Positions 5,957 to 6,979 of a DNA stretch of 6,979 nucleotides are shown piece after piece. Both the position numbers and the translations under genes were made by a program. The first letter of the stretch is position 1. Each line of letters opens with the position of its first letter. Below the pieces are notes generated by a model. It had not been told where the DNA came from. It made no database searches and saw nothing but the letters and a program-made list of their open reading frames with translations. The stretch comes from Saprospiraceae bacterium (GTDB taxonomy: Bacteria > Bacteroidota > Bacteroidia > Chitinophagales > Saprospiraceae), in NCBI GenBank assembly GCA_023300255.1, contig JALZWC010000910.1, positions 1 through 6,979 on the forward strand, read 5' to 3'.

Positions 5957-6877
5957 ATGAAACCTACATTATTAGTATTAGCTGCTGGAATGGGCAGTCG
6001 CTACGGAGGCTTGAAACAATTGGACGGTGTTGGTCCTTCGGAAGAGACCATCATGGAATTTTCTATTTACGATGCGATCAAAGCAGGATTTGGCAAAGTG
6101 GTTTTTGTAATCAGAAAAAGCTTTGAAAAGGATTTTAGAGATCGATTTCAAAATTTATTTGAAGATCAAATTGAAATAGCTTATGCATTTCAGGATATAA
6201 ATGTGTCATTTGAGGGAATAGATGATATGCCAGAACGGACAAAACCTTGGGGGACCGCTCACGCTGTATTAGCTGCGAGAGAGTTTGTCAATGAACCTTT
6301 TGCGGTTATCAACGCAGATGATTACTACGGCTTAGATGCTTATAAATTAGTAGCTGATTTTTTACGGGACCAAGCGGCTCCTGACCATTATTCTATGGTG
6401 GGTTATAGTTTGGGCAATACCATTTCAGATCATGGTTCTGTGAATAGAGGCATTTGCAATATGGATGCTCAGAAACACTTAGTAGATATGACAGAACGCA
6501 TTGGAATTGAACGATTCCACCAGTATATCTGTTATAAGAGAGGCGAAGATAGAGTTAATCTAGCTCCTGATACTTTAGTTTCAATGAATTTATTCGGTTT
6601 TCATCATGCTATTTTTGATGCAATTGAAGAGGGCTTTGAAGCATTTGTAAGATCGAACTATAAAAAACCTAAGGCAGAATATTACATACCATTAGTAGTT
6701 AATGAAATGATCAATAATAAGAGTATGAAAATGTCTGTGATCCCTACTGATGCAACTTGGTATGGAGTGACTTATCAAGAGGATCGACCAACAGTGGTAG
6801 CAGCTTTAAAAGAATTATCTGATGCAGGTCATTATAATAATCCGCTATGGAAAAATGCTAAAAAGGTTGTTGCATAA
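5957..6877 (+). CDS. Nucleotidyltransferase, NDP-sugar pyrophosphorylase-like
   Basis: A cytoplasmic enzyme of the nucleotidyltransferase family that joins a sugar 1-phosphate to an NTP, giving an NDP-sugar and pyrophosphate. The sugar and nucleotide cannot be read from the sequence. LAAGMGSRYGGLKQ (8-21) is the nucleotide-binding signature, with Arg15 and Lys20 in the usual places. PWGTAHAVLAA (97-107) matches the base-contacting GTA region, and NADDYYG (119-125) carries the metal-binding aspartates. The C-terminal WYGVTYQEDRP (268-278) is, from memory, characteristic of a Bacteroidota subgroup. At 306 residues it is a plain catalytic domain without the left-handed helix acyltransferase extension of GlmU. 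Some relatives pair with a kinase of the aminoglycoside-phosphotransferase fold, as in MurU/AmgK wall recycling, but no such gene is visible here. ATG at 5957 starts directly with the beta-strand before the glycine loop. No Shine-Dalgarno motif is seen. Confidence 0.9.
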   Translation: MKPTLLVLAAGMGSRYGGLKQLDGVGPSEETIMEFSIYDAIKAGFGKVVFVIRKSFEKDFRDRFQNLFEDQIEIAYAFQDINVSFEGIDDMPERTKPWGTAHAVLAAREFVNEPFAVINADDYYGLDAYKLVADFLRDQAAPDHYSMVGYSLGNTISDHGSVNRGICNMDAQKHLVDMTERIGIERFHQYICYKRGEDRVNLAPDTLVSMNLFGFHHAIFDAIEEGFEAFVRSNYKKPKAEYYIPLVVNEMINNKSMKMSVIPTDATWYGVTYQEDRPTVVAALKELSDAGHYNNPLWKNAKKVVA

Positions 6878-6979
6878 GCTTTAGGAATGACGAAATAATA
6901 ACTGTTACAACTTGGCTTGCCCTTTTCCAGTCTTAGAAAGCCAAAAAAAGAGTCCGTAGCCCTGCTATGCACTAGTTTT
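6878..6979. other. Non-coding tail with an inverted repeat
   Basis: No gene start is visible in these last 102 bases. TTGGCTT (6912-6918) and AAGCCAA (6938-6944) are perfect 7-bp arms with a 19-base loop. What follows is an A-run, not a T-run, so a terminator for the upstream gene is not supported. GCTATGCACT at 6964-6973 also occurs at 5566-5575. Confidence 0.4.

Noticed and set aside
6912..6944. Inverted repeat after the nucleotidyltransferase gene taken as its terminator.
   Set aside because: The loop is 19 bases and an A-run rather than a T-run follows on the plus strand.

Overview
The window looks like a chromosomal piece of a Bacteroidota bacterium, possibly of the Saprospiria. The DNA is AT-rich, the starts lack Shine-Dalgarno motifs, and two intergenic promoters fit the Bacteroidota consensus (TTG, about 20 bases, TAnnTTTG). 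The protein variants are also of the kind seen in that phylum: a long LptF/LptG permease, TypA, and an NDP-sugar pyrophosphorylase-like enzyme. The phylum is a fairly safe inference; anything finer is a guess.

Layout, left to right. Positions 1-1575 (minus) hold an LptF/LptG-family lipopolysaccharide-export permease. Its C-terminus runs off the left edge and it starts with TTG. A 255-base divergent spacer follows, with a 12-base repeat present twice and a small hairpin. Positions 1831-3078 (plus) encode a McrC-type nuclease subunit of a McrBC restriction system, with no McrB gene beside it. Positions 3079-3312 hold one copy of a dispersed repeat and a strong bidirectional terminator. Positions 3313-5130 (minus) encode the translational GTPase TypA/BipA. 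An unusually long 826-base non-coding divergent region then carries the typA promoter, several inverted repeats, a second plus-strand promoter and an inverted second copy of the same dispersed repeat. Positions 5957-6877 (plus) encode a nucleotidyltransferase of the sugar-phosphate type. The last 102 bases are non-coding.

The genes do not form one operon: strands alternate (-, +, -, +) and each gene has its own spacer. Three are housekeeping or envelope genes (lipopolysaccharide transport, ribosome-associated GTPase, sugar nucleotide synthesis). The solitary mcrC sits among them like a single-gene defence insertion. The least explained parts are the lone McrC, the repeat pair at 3131-3244 and 5627-5746, and the promoter-plus-inverted-repeat arrangement at 5453-5524, which points into about 430 bases without a gene. 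I did not find a clearly new multi-gene system.
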